From positions 992,001 to 1,056,000 of the forward strand of contig OZ345370.1 of assembly GCA_977006965.1 (NCBI GenBank): DNA of 64,000 bases, in the 5' to 3' direction. A program made the translations under genes and the position numbers. Source of the stretch: Phymatolithon calcareum. Taxonomy: Eukaryota > Rhodophyta > Florideophyceae > Hapalidiales. Positions 19,164 to 29,119 of the stretch are shown piece by piece (within the stretch, counting starts at the first letter, position 1; each line of letters opens with the position of its first letter). The notes below the pieces were generated by a model, which did not search any database, had not been told where the DNA came from, and worked only from the letters and a program-made list of their open reading frames with translations.

Positions 19164-19910
19164 CGCGTCCGTCTTGCGTCATGCGTGGTGTTGATGGCAA
19201 CAACAACAGCTTGGCTTTGCGCTATCCGGGCAGTACGAGCTCGAAAAGAGGTAATGCAATTTTGAAATAAAATTAAGAGGGTCACCCGCCATGTATTTGA
19301 ACAGGAAGATTGGAGAAATCAGATTTTGGAGATAGGGTCCATTTCTACAGTACTGTACGTACGTTGGAAGGCGAAGGAGTTTTGTTGAGGCGCCTGTTAA
19401 GATTTCGTTGACTTTCGATGAAAAGGCTTCCCAATGTGTGCCACTTGTTGCGTATCAACTGTTCTTCCTGAAGCCGTAGTTCGCACAGCAAGGAGCATGT
19501 TCCTGTTTTGCAGGGCGACTCCTGCCTAGTACTGTACTTAGTCAAGACCACGACCGCACCATTCACCGCCAATATGTCTTTCAGGAGGAGAAAATGGCGG
19601 CGATGCTGACATGGCGGGTCTTGGAGGTGAATCTGTACACGCCCGAGGACGGTTCGACCGAGTTTGGTAGACTGTCTCTGGGTGGGCCACGAGCTGAATA
19701 ACAAGGCAGCGCTGGTGTGGCAGTGTTGTTCACAGTTGTGCTCTCCTTCAGCACAAATTTCCTGTCCGCATAGTTTCAATATTGAATGCCAAGAATATAA
19801 TACAGTACTGTACAGTATGTTCCTGAGAAGAAGAACCGGCACGAGCCACTCGGTTGCAATGGGCACCGAGCTGCTTGATTGCTGTACATTTCAGTGAGGG
19901 GTACTCACCC
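19164..19910. other. Intergenic region upstream of PTOX
   Basis: No gene is supported. Several TACAGTACTGTA palindromes are present (near 19346, 19529 and 19801). Confidence 0.45.
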
Positions 19911-20234
19911 AGTCTTAGCTGCGAATACTTTCGGCGTGTTGTCCCGATTCTAAGGAAAGCTTTCCAGTTCTAGGACTGTGGAAAGTTCTCCGGGGAATCG
20001 GGACAACATGCCAAAACGATTCGCAGCTAAGACTTGTGAACGAATGGGTCAGGGCAGTCTTAGCTGCGAATCCTTTTGGCGTGTTGTCCTGACTCTTAGG
20101 AGAGCTTTCCAGTTCTAGGACTGGATGCTTAGGAGAGCTCTTCCGGTTCTAGGACTGGGAAAAGCTCTCCTAGGAATCGAGACAACACGCCAAAAGGATT
20201 TGCAGCTAAGACTCGTGAACGAATGGGCCAGGCA
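19911..20234. repeat. Two tandem hairpin-forming repeat units
   Basis: Unit 1 (hairpin 19911-20034) and unit 2 (hairpin 20056-20213) each begin with AGTCTTAGCTGCGAAT and end with its near-perfect reverse complement. Arms are about 55 bp, including GGCGTGTTGTCCYGA and the matching TCGRGACAACAYGCC. Each hairpin is followed by the same tail, GTGAACGAATGGGYCAGG. Unit 2 has an extra inner duplication of the CTTAGGAGAGCT and TTCTAGGACTGG motif. No coding capacity. This looks like a foldback/MITE-type element that has duplicated in tandem. Confidence 0.85.
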
Positions 20235-20473
20235 GTGAGTCGACCCAGATTCATGTTATCCTGCCTTTACTGTATGATATCATATTTGGGGTGCCTCCAC
20301 TAGACCAGAAAGAACGTACAGTACAGTAGACAGTCACAATGATTGTCCAATCATTGAAAATAAAAGCCTCTCCCCGCTGCATATCGACCTGGCGACTCCC
20401 TACCTACACTAGGCGTCTGCTTTAATATTCATGACATCTCGGGAGGAATTTCTGTTGCACGGCACAGGTCGAA
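20235..20473. promoter_or_regulatory. Upstream region of the GGCT-like gene
   Basis: A short 5' flanking region containing a GTACAGTACAGTAG motif at 20317-20330. No defined promoter element was recognised. Confidence 0.3.
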
Positions 20474-21283
20474 ATGGCAGGCACGCACTTGATCTTTAGC
20501 TATGGATCCAACAGCACCGCCCAACTCCGCGCTCGCCTGAAAAACCCCAACCTTCAGACCCAGAAAGCGCTAGTCAAGGGCTACGTACGCATCTTCGAGG
20601 GCTATTCACGAGCATGGCAAGGATCAGTAGCCAGTCTAGCTCGGCAAGAAGGCGGAGTCGTACTTGGGTCAGTGGTTGAACTTACAGACTCTGAACGGTT
20701 CACACTGGACCAGTACGAGGGTTCGTACAATCTGATATCCGTCACAGCATCTGTGTTCATGTTGAACGGAGATATCACCGAAAAGGAAGCTCATGTGTAC
20801 ATCATGGGCGACGATCCGGCGGCTCCGTCAATGGGCAGTGGCCTTCCCTTTCCATCAGAGCAGTATCTTTGCGCCGTGTCAGGCATGTTGGCTGAACACT
20901 GGCCGGAAAATCAGGCACATGTGATTAAGATTCACACTGTGGATAATGGCGTGGTGCTTTTACGGGGCGAATGGACACATCCACATGCACTTGGACGGTT
21001 TGTAAGTTCTTTTGAGGCACTCGCTATTGAGATTAATTTGAGAAAGGAGAATCCATGGACAATGCCGTTTGCGGCGAACGAGTTTGCAACCATGGCAGTT
21101 GCTGCGGGCTTCAAGACGGCGAGAGAGATTTGGGCTGTTTGCCGGAATCTCACTCCTGAGCTTGCAGTGGCAAAGATCACTGGCACACATAATGGAAAAT
21201 TGAACGTAGATGGGGAAGAACTTAAACACGCCCTCGCTAAGGTTGTGGCGCACAGTGGGCTCGAACCCGCAATCTCAGATTAA
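20474..21283 (+). CDS. Gamma-glutamylcyclotransferase-like protein
   Basis: A 269-residue intronless protein with the GGCT/AIG2 fold signature at its start: LIFSYGSNSTAQLRARL (residues 6-22) gives the YGSN motif that binds the gamma-glutamyl group. It continues with a GSVASLA strand, GSVVELTD, then LDQYEGSYNLISV, where the Glu of YEG is in the place of the catalytic acid. Family members cyclise gamma-glutamyl peptides to 5-oxoproline in glutathione turnover or remove gamma-glutamyl groups from amines. The extra C-terminal 120 residues are longer than typical GGCT (about 190 residues) and not recognised. The exact substrate is unknown. It is in the same direction as DVR, 728 bp upstream. Confidence 0.8.
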   Translation: MAGTHLIFSYGSNSTAQLRARLKNPNLQTQKALVKGYVRIFEGYSRAWQGSVASLARQEGGVVLGSVVELTDSERFTLDQYEGSYNLISVTASVFMLNGDITEKEAHVYIMGDDPAAPSMGSGLPFPSEQYLCAVSGMLAEHWPENQAHVIKIHTVDNGVVLLRGEWTHPHALGRFVSSFEALAIEINLRKENPWTMPFAANEFATMAVAAGFKTAREIWAVCRNLTPELAVAKITGTHNGKLNVDGEELKHALAKVVAHSGLEPAISD

Positions 21284-22011
21284 AGAGATAAGACTTGTAC
21301 TTCTTGTGGCTATGGGCACATCAGATTTTCTACTCCGGTCAGTTCAATAGAGTTTTGAGTGACACATTCGACGTCACTGCCTGGCTCGCGACGAAAACCG
21401 TGTACAATGGGCGGTGTCCGGTCAGACATCCTGATCTTCTTTTGTTTGTTCTCGCCTTTGGCGTAAAGCTCATTGGATTTGCATTCTCTCTAATAATCGA
21501 AACCACGGTCTACGTCATGGCGTGAACGGTTTCGTCCTTCCGGTTGTGCGGGAACGGCTGCTGCAGAGGGAGAACTCGAGGATTAGAGGGGCGAATGAGA
21601 TCCGATGGCAACAATGGCTGAACAGAATGGCCACATTGGCGTCAGACTGGAAAGTTGAACGAGGAGAATATAATATATTCTCCTTTGAAAAAGTTGAAGT
21701 TGTCGCTGCGGCTTGCTCCACGAAGCAGATGGATTGGGCTCTGCCACCAGGCATTATTAAATTTCGACATCGTTCGCGACGCTCGAGGCGTCTGACCTCA
21801 CGTGATCACGCAGGCAACGGGAGGCGAAAAGCTACAAATTTTCAGTATTTAGCAGAATATTGATGCCCACGTGGACAACAAACATATGCTTTCAATCTCC
21901 CGCTCTCTGTAGATCCAATCTCCAGTCCTCAATGGAGTTCTGTAACATGGTAACGTGGACAATGCGTGCGACAGCGGGTAGCGATCACACTCTGATTCTA
22001 CATTACCGCAC
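21284..22011. other. Intergenic region between GGCT-like gene and DVR
   Basis: A 113-codon ORF at 21522 begins with GTG and has no family match; I do not accept it. A palindromic GAGAATATAATATATTCTC occurs near 21664-21682. The DVR promoter should lie at the right end. Confidence 0.4.
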
Positions 22012-23202
22012 ATGAAAATGAACTCCTTATGCAATCTTCCAACCTTCCTAGTCGCCCCACCGTCAGCTTTCCTGCGAAGTAAACCATGTACGCCGACGTC
22101 GATATCCTCCAACAAACCATATCTTCCATTGAAAGTTGGCAATGCACCGCATGACTCTCCGAATCGATCTTTGCGAATGGATGCTGCGGGGACCGGCATC
22201 TACGCCGAAACAACCAAGCCACAGGACGTGAACGTTGTTGTCTTCGGCGCAACGGGGTACATTGGTCGGGTGGTAGTGTCCGAGTTCGTCGCACAGGGCT
22301 ACGCGGTGACAGCATTTGCACGTCCACGAGCTGGCGTGGGCGGACAGAAAACCGCTGAGGACGTTAAGCGCGATTTATCACCTGCGAATGTGGTTTTCGG
22401 CGATGTTTGCGACCCCATCTCTATTCCGCCGGCTTTCGACACAGGCGGCCGAAGATTTACAAGCACAGTGGTCGTGTCCTGTCTCGCGTCGCGTTCAGGT
22501 GGTGTCGAAGACAGTCAGAGAATAGACTATGCGGCAACATTGAACGTATTACAGGCGGCACTTGCGGAAAACGTGGCGCACTTTGTCCTTTTATCTGCGG
22601 TTTGCGTGCAGAAACCAAAGCTTGAGTTTCAACGTGCAAAGCTCAAATTTGAGGCTGAGCTCGCTTCCGTTGCGGAGGTAGACCCCACCTTCAGTTACGC
22701 CATTGTACGTCCGACCGCGTTCTTCAAAAGCCTTGCCGCTCAAATCGATCGAATGAAAAAGGGAAGTGCATACATAATGTTTGGTGATGGGGCACTTTCG
22801 AAATGTAACGCGTTATCGGAACGTGATCTCGCTCGTTTTATTGTTTTTTGTGCGCGGGATGAACAAAAGCGAAACTCGATTTTACCGGTTGGCGGACCGG
22901 GTGCACCAGTCACTCCGAAGGAACAGGCGGAGATGATTTTCCAAATTTTGGGACGGAAGCCGAAGTATTGGAGCTTGCCGATTGGTATTATGGACGGTGT
23001 GATTGGCGTGTTGGATTCACTTGCAGCTGTGTTCCCGTTTATGAGGGACCCTGCGGAATTTGGAAAGATTGGGAAGTACTATGCCACGGAGGACATGGTC
23101 GGTCCTAGTTTTGGAACAGATACTTTACAAGAGTTTTTTGAACGCGCGGTGCAGGAGGGCGGCATGGTCGACCAGGACTTGGGTAGTGCAAAAGTATTTT
23201 GA
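22012..23202 (+). CDS. DVR: Divinyl chlorophyllide a 8-vinyl-reductase, plastid
   Basis: A 396-residue intronless protein. After about 70 residues of Ser/Pro/Lys-containing transit peptide it has an NADPH-binding Rossmann start VVVFGATGYIGRVVVSEF (GATGYIG at 79-85) and then the plant-type (N-DVR) pattern: YAIVRPTAFFKSLAAQ, YIMFGDGALSKCNALSERDLA, ILPVGGPG, PIGIMDGVIGVLD, AEFGKIGKYYATEDM and a final DTLQEFFERAVQEG. It reduces the 8-vinyl group of divinyl (proto)chlorophyllide to ethyl, giving monovinyl chlorophyll. It acts at the plastid membranes. It converges with chorismate synthase. Confidence 0.93.
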   Translation: MKMNSLCNLPTFLVAPPSAFLRSKPCTPTSISSNKPYLPLKVGNAPHDSPNRSLRMDAAGTGIYAETTKPQDVNVVVFGATGYIGRVVVSEFVAQGYAVTAFARPRAGVGGQKTAEDVKRDLSPANVVFGDVCDPISIPPAFDTGGRRFTSTVVVSCLASRSGGVEDSQRIDYAATLNVLQAALAENVAHFVLLSAVCVQKPKLEFQRAKLKFEAELASVAEVDPTFSYAIVRPTAFFKSLAAQIDRMKKGSAYIMFGDGALSKCNALSERDLARFIVFCARDEQKRNSILPVGGPGAPVTPKEQAEMIFQILGRKPKYWSLPIGIMDGVIGVLDSLAAVFPFMRDPAEFGKIGKYYATEDMVGPSFGTDTLQEFFERAVQEGGMVDQDLGSAKVF

Positions 23203-23576
23203 GAGCTTACATGCCGTGCGTAAGCCTTGATGGAATCTAGTTTCCTTTTTTCTGGACGAGGGCGGAACTTGTTCAAAAAGGTTTCGGCTCGGTGCAAAAA
23301 CGACAGATTCAAGAAATGTTCTGTTTTTGAACAGCAACAGACGCGTAGATTACCCCAGATGAGGTTCCAGATCGAGGACCTCGTTTTGAACCAAGCGGGA
23401 GATGTCCAGGTAAAAATTGGTTGTTTCAAAAGTTTTCATGCATCACTACTGTCAAACACTAAAAATAAGCGAAAAGATCTCTTTCACAATGATACTAAGC
23501 TTGCCATCTACCTTTCCCCGTAACCCAACTATGAACTAACATAATTTTAATACGACTTTCTTGCCCAAGCGTGTGC
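23203..23576. other. Convergent 3' intergenic region, DVR and chorismate synthase
   Basis: No gene is supported. It should hold both 3' UTRs. Confidence 0.5.
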
Positions 23577-24851
23577 TTACAAGACGGAGGACAATACGGA
23601 GCCATCCACAGGCTTAGGACCGAGCGGATTGGGGGCGGTATCGACATCAATCGGCAACGGAGAGCACTGAGCAATATGTTGCATAAGCTGATCCGCCAAC
23701 ACCAGCGTGACCATAGCTTCAACCATCGGCACCGCTCTTGCCACCACGCAAGGGTCATGACGTCCCTTCCCCCTCAGGCTCACCTCATCTCCACCTCTCG
23801 TGACAGTTTTCTGCGGCTTCCCAATGGTACTGGTAGGCTTAAATGCCACACGAATAACAATGGGTTCGCCGTTACTAATACCACCTTGCACCCCACCGCT
23901 GCGATTACTGGCAGTCCTTGTACGTCCATCCTCGTCAACATAGAATGAATCATTATGCTCCAGTCCCGTAAGCCGAGTACCTGCAAATCCGCTCCCAATC
24001 TCGAACCCTTTCGCTGCAGGCAAACTCATAACCGCCTTTGCCAACTCGGCCTCCAACTTATCGAACACAGGGGAACCGAGTCCGGCAGGCACATTTCGCG
24101 CCACCAATTCCACAACACCACCGATACTATTACCTGTTTTTCGAATCTTGTCAATTTCCGCAATCATTCGCTCCGCAGTCTCCACATGCGGACAGCGAAT
24201 GATGTTCGCCTCAACATCTTCCTGCGTCACGGTTAAAGGATCGATAGACGGTGCTTCAATGTCACGCACACGCTTAACATATCCGACAACGTCAATGCCT
24301 GCATATTGCGACAGAAATTTCCGTGCAATGGCGCCAGCCGCCACACGCCCAACAGTTTCCCGTGCACTGGAGCGTCCGCCGCCGGCCACGGCGCGAATAC
24401 CGTACTTGGCGTCGTAGGCGGCGTCGGCGTGAGAGGGACGGTATGCAACGGCGTTCGTATCGTAGTCTTGACTACGTTGATCCTTGTTCCGCACCAGCAT
24501 GGCGATGGGGGTACCGATTGTGATGCCGTCAACGACGCCGGATAGAATTTCAACGGCGTCCGGTTCGTTTCGCGGAGTCACGATGCGACTCTGCCCAGGA
24601 CGACGACGGTCAAGATCGCGTTGTATTTCTTCACGGGAGATACGTAAACGAGGTGGACAACCGTCCAGGGTAACGCCTACACCGCCTCCATGGCTCTCGC
24701 CCCAAGTGCTCACACGGAAGACACGACCGTACGAATTGCCCAGGCCCATACGTGAGCCTCCGAATGGACGGCGTGTATTGTGCGCGATAGTGCGACGACT
24801 CGATTCTGTGCGAATGAGCGGTGTGGGTGAAAGGAAACAAGGAGAGTGCAT
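23577..24851 (-). CDS. aroC: Chorismate synthase, plastid-targeted
   Basis: A 424-residue intronless enzyme that converts EPSP to chorismate, the last step of the shikimate pathway, with reduced FMN. Signatures are [20 protein letters not shown] (first signature), [34 protein letters not shown] (the second), [31 protein letters not shown] and [21 protein letters not shown]. The open frame extends upstream to a TTG; the first ATG at 24851 leaves a Ser/Arg-rich transit peptide of about 35 residues before the catalytic domain. The enzyme should act in the plastid. No domain is missing. Confidence 0.96.
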   Translation of the reverse strand: MHSPCFLSPTPLIRTESSRRTIAHNTRRPFGGSRMGLGNSYGRVFRVSTWGESHGGGVGVTLDGCPPRLRISREEIQRDLDRRRPGQSRIVTPRNEPDAVEILSGVVDGITIGTPIAMLVRNKDQRSQDYDTNAVAYRPSHADAAYDAKYGIRAVAGGGRSSARETVGRVAAGAIARKFLSQYAGIDVVGYVKRVRDIEAPSIDPLTVTQEDVEANIIRCPHVETAERMIAEIDKIRKTGNSIGGVVELVARNVPAGLGSPVFDKLEAELAKAVMSLPAAKGFEIGSGFAGTRLTGLEHNDSFYVDEDGRTRTASNRSGGVQGGISNGEPIVIRVAFKPTSTIGKPQKTVTRGGDEVSLRGKGRHDPCVVARAVPMVEAMVTLVLADQLMQHIAQCSPLPIDVDTAPNPLGPKPVDGSVLSSVL

Positions 24852-25023
24852 TGCTCGCTCTACAATCAGATGCAACTTTGGCTCGACGATGTGCGTAATG
24901 AAAAGAGCAGAATTGTTATTACCTCGTTTCGCAGCTATCTACACTAGTGTAGATCTCCGACCTTGATCAATTATTTAGTAGAAATTGGAATATGATAGGC
25001 CTGTGCAGCTACTACAGTACAGT

Positions 25024-25072
25024 AGCTCTGTTGCTGTTTTTCTTTTCTAGAAGAAAAGACAGCAATAGAGCT
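25024..25072. repeat. Hairpin, imperfect inverted repeat
   Basis: AGCTCTGTTGCTG pairs with CAGCAATAGAGCT across CTTTTCTAGAAGAAAAG, which is itself self-complementary. It lies upstream of chorismate synthase. Function unknown; a terminator-like or transposon-derived hairpin is possible. Confidence 0.7.
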
Positions 25073-28000
25073 GTGGCGGTATTGTACGGGCAGCGAGAGG
25101 AGCACTCGAGGAAATCGCATCCAATTGCCATCTGAGGAGCTTCATCCAGAGTTTGACTTGGTCAACCCCTGGACTTCCGCTTCCCTAGGCTAATTTACAA
25201 GGACAAAAAAGAATGGGAGGGTGGGAGAATATAGGAAACAATTGCTCAATGCGGTCGAGCGAATGGAGGCACATGATGCACGGCTGCACCATGGTTTCTT
25301 GTTGTTAAGATGCGCGAGTTCGAGGGTTGGCACGTGCTATGATCTTGAGCTCGGAATCTTTCGATACAGTACATTGGATTTCGATTCACGGTTGGTTGGT
25401 TGCCGCTGGACCGGTTCTCATGGCGGTTACGGGGGGCTGCGAGCGGGGTATGATAAGATCGAGGACACACGTTATAACGGATCGTCGTGCGGCCAAACGG
25501 TGCTGTTGTCAAACCGTAGTGAACACGTGCTTCATTGTATGTCGTTGCGCCTCCACGCCTCCACGCCTCCACGCGTCGCACATTCGTCTTCGTCCCTGGT
25601 TCTATGGTTTGATAAACCTTCTTCTGCGTTCCTTGAATTTGTATATTATTTGAAAGACGGAAATAGCGATCATTTCTTAAATCGAATATGGGGGAAAGTT
25701 GCCATAATGTTCTCGGGGGGAAAACTTGGTCGGTTGGTCGGTTGGTCGGTCGCACCCTGTCACCGTTCAGCTCAGTATGTATTCTTGCAGAGAATGGTAA
25801 TTCTGCATATGTTTTTAGACTTTGGTCGTGCCGGTTCTTCTCGCTTCTTTCATATTCACACTTGGTATTTATTTTGTCTGAAGAGCATTAACGCCCGCTT
25901 TAGTACCAAGTTCCGTGGAGCTGAGAAGAATGAGGAGATTGTGTGTCATGAAACCGGAATGAATTGACCGAAGAAGATTCTTCCTCCATTGCAACCCGTG
26001 TTCTGCCCAGTTTAACGTCAAGGCTCATTGTCAGCTCTCTTTGCCAATCACCCACTTCCGGCTCAGAATCGATTTAGTCAGTGTGCTCGCGTCGTTTCTC
26101 TGTTAGCATTATTCGAAGACTGTACATGCTCTTTTTGCGAAACGTATAGGTGGCAATTCCCAGTTCGTATGGTATATTTCTGCCCAGGTCGGTTCCAAAA
26201 TATTACCATTCGAAACTTCGTGGCTCCGTCACCGTGGGGTTCGTTGCCTACAATAGTTAAATGTCGTGTGCTTTTCCCACATAGTTGCAAAGTACCAGCG
26301 TACTGTTGTACTAGAAACAGAAACTCGAAATTACGTGTGCCCTTAACAGGGCACTACTGTACATTTTGCAAGGAGAAGGGAGAAGGTATGTTCCTAACGG
26401 TATAGATAGGGCACACCAGAAGCATGTCGAAGTAAAAAAGAAAACCGAAAAGTTTAATTGCGGTGCTTGGCTCCAAGGAAAAGGTCTCATCATGTGAAGG
26501 TATACTGTGCACAGCGTTTGCAAATGAACGAGCCCCTATTTTTGAGTTTGTGTTGCTATTGTATCGCTGCATGAGCTCGAATGCCCAAAAAAGGTGTACT
26601 AGCGACTTTTAATTGCGTTGTGAAAAAGTTGATCATCTTCATTTGCAAAACGGGCGCGAAGTATCCTCGGAACTACAGTACGGGCTTGCATTCAAGCTTG
26701 TATTCTCATGTATGAAACCAACGGCAGTGGGCATATTGTGTGGAAAGCCACCTTCTGTGTTCCCCCGCGGAAAAAGCTCGATACTTTCTTGTAGCAAACG
26801 CTCAGCCGTGGCCACGACGTTTTTTTGCTTGTGTTTCTCAGAGAAACGAGTTGTCATGAAAGTCGGGCTCGTTTACTCGTAAACCGTCCCTTAATCTTCC
26901 TCCGCTAATATGAACTGCCCCTATCGTGCCTGATTTGATTGATTGGCCGAACTATATTACATTGCCATATTCTTCCTTCATCCTTGGGGCTCTGCATTCG
27001 AACTGCAGACTTGTAAATGTTCCCTTCTGTAGACACGCAATGTTGCAGGGGTGTAAGGAACAACATTATCACCATCGACCTAGGAGCTCTACAACAGCTC
27101 CTTGCGATATACCTACCGACACCGTCAACATAGTATGGTGAACGACTCTTCCAAGAGGAACCAACGGATTTATCGCAGACACCGACTAACACACAACGTA
27201 CTTTCAGTCTAGCGTCGGTTAGTGCCCCCCCTTTTTGCAGGGTGTGCAATTGCTCGCCCCCGCCCTATTTAAGCAGCGATCCTGATCGCACCTTAGACAG
27301 AGGCATCGCATCACAGAGACATAACCCCTTTTCAAGATAAACTCCAACCCTTATCTTTTCACTCCCAGTGATTACACTTCACACCCACCATGTTCTCAGT
27401 TACAGAAGTACAGTATTTCATGTCTTCATTTCAACACACCATATCTAATGACCATTAAATGTCGTACACGTGCTTCTCGTTTTGTGCGGTACCTTCTTCT
27501 CGTCCCGCACATCTTTTTATGCAGATGTCGAGGTTGAACTGTATTTTTTGTTGCGTCATTATTATCGTATTCAATATATATACGCGTTCTCTCCGGCACA
27601 TGTTGTGCCCATGTTTGCTCATCGCTCTTGATAATTTGGATTATGTCCATGCATGGGTCCGACTGAGTCTACAATTACCGATATTAGAAATCACTGCAAC
27701 ATCAACGCAAGCGTCCGTCCGACCCCTGTTCAACGGCCCATGCTTTCTTTTCATTTCGACTGAAAAAATATATAATAAATTTTTAGAGAGCCATGAAACT
27801 TAAACCAAAAACCTTAGAGACAGCGTATTCGCACGAACACTGTAGTGTTGCATGTGTGCGCTTTGTATTTGAATAATTTTTCTGGGCTTTAATCATTGGG
27901 GAGATGACCAAAGTTAAGTCGATAAGGATCGGGACTTTTTAGAGAGATACTTTTACACGCTCTAAGAATATTACGTTTGCAAGAAATGGTGATGATGATG

Positions 28001-28172
28001 ATGATATTTCTTTGGTTTGTGGCCCCATACATATAGAACTGTCCTACGAGTTTTGGCACCCTACGGAATGGAATACAAGCGGGGCAATAATGAGCACATA
28101 AGACGAGTGCGCGCGAGTGGACTATCTAACAGAAACCATATACTGTACTGTACTTGAGTTTTTTCCTTTTTT

Positions 28173-28303
28173 TGCTTTTCTCAGCCATCATAGTCCAAAC
28201 GTCGTTATCGTACAAGTGAGATATCCATAATACAGCGTTAACTTGTTGCCTCTTTCCCCCACCTCGGGGGCCCCAGGTATTACCATAAAACCATAACCAT
28301 TCA
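28173..28303. repeat. Dispersed repeat, copy A
   Basis: This segment matches 43154-43270 with gaps. Shared blocks are TGCTTTTCTCAG, CATCATAG, TCGTTAT, AGATATCCA, ATACAG, and the end AAAACCATAACCAT. It is a diverged dispersed repeat of unknown type. Confidence 0.75.
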
Positions 28304-29119
28304 CTGTACATGAGGGAAAGTTACGATTTTCCAATATGTCGCAAAATTCGTTTCCGAAATACTGTACAGTACAACCTTGTCAATTAGAAAGTACCTTCTG
28401 TCTGTTTGAAGGACTTCCAGGATATTTTCAGAGAAATATGGGCCGCCTTTATACTTCATTTTGACTCTATGCTACTACACTGCGTGCAACTATCCTCCAA
28501 GTATCATACCCAAAAATAAGGCTGCGGACAGGGCCTCGAGTAGGTTTCGCATTTTCTGTTTGAAGGCAGGGCGCCACCCACATTCGTTTGTGAGCAACGT
28601 CTAGTGCTACCAAAGCCAAGTTGTAGTAGACATTTTCTGTAAACCATCTGGACTAATGTACAAAAACCTACCTCTGGCCCATAATTGGCCCCGAGGGGGA
28701 AACACTCCACTGCACTGTGTCGCGCGGAGTCAGGTGGTTGTCATTCAGCGGGCTTCATTTGGCAAGGAAGGTTCAGTTGCAGCCGCACTGCATGTCATCA
28801 AGAAAGGGCCCCTCCTGGAAAAATCTCCGGAATCATGACTCATATCATACATAAAGGGCCAATTCCGTCATCACAGCACTAAAAACTGTTCGCCCACTAG
28901 TTGACTCTTCATATTACAACAACCGCCCTAGTACGTACGCAGCACTGACGCATCGCGTTCAGAGGCAGTTTCAGATGGAAACAAAAAGGGCCAAACGAGA
29001 GTCGATAATTTACTGGGAAGGTTACAACCGCGCAGGTGGTTCTCATCCGTATATATCCTGTCATCTCAATATGCCGCTTGAACTGCTCTCGCACTGTGAC
29101 CATTACTTGCCTGCAAAAC

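Larger units (their letters stand above)
24852..29119. other. 4.3-kb gene-poor intergenic region
   Basis: No convincing gene. A 248-codon frame at 25221-25967 starts with GTG, has low complexity and no family match. Recognisable items are a perfect 18-bp palindrome at 24937-24954, a hairpin at 25024-25072, three tandem CCTCCACG units near 25549-25574, GTTGGTCG units near 25728-25751, a (GAT)n run near 27989-28003, TACTGTACTGTAC near 28139 and a dispersed repeat copy at 28173-28303. It separates a metabolic gene block from the accessory region. Confidence 0.5.

Noticed and set aside
21240-21283. tRNA B-box-like GGGCTCGAACCCG
   Set aside because: It lies inside the GGCT-like coding frame and no cloverleaf can be folded around it.
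25221-25967. 248-codon open frame
   Set aside because: It begins with GTG, has no family match, and contains low-complexity repeats (CCTCCACG and GTTGGTCG units) that explain part of it.
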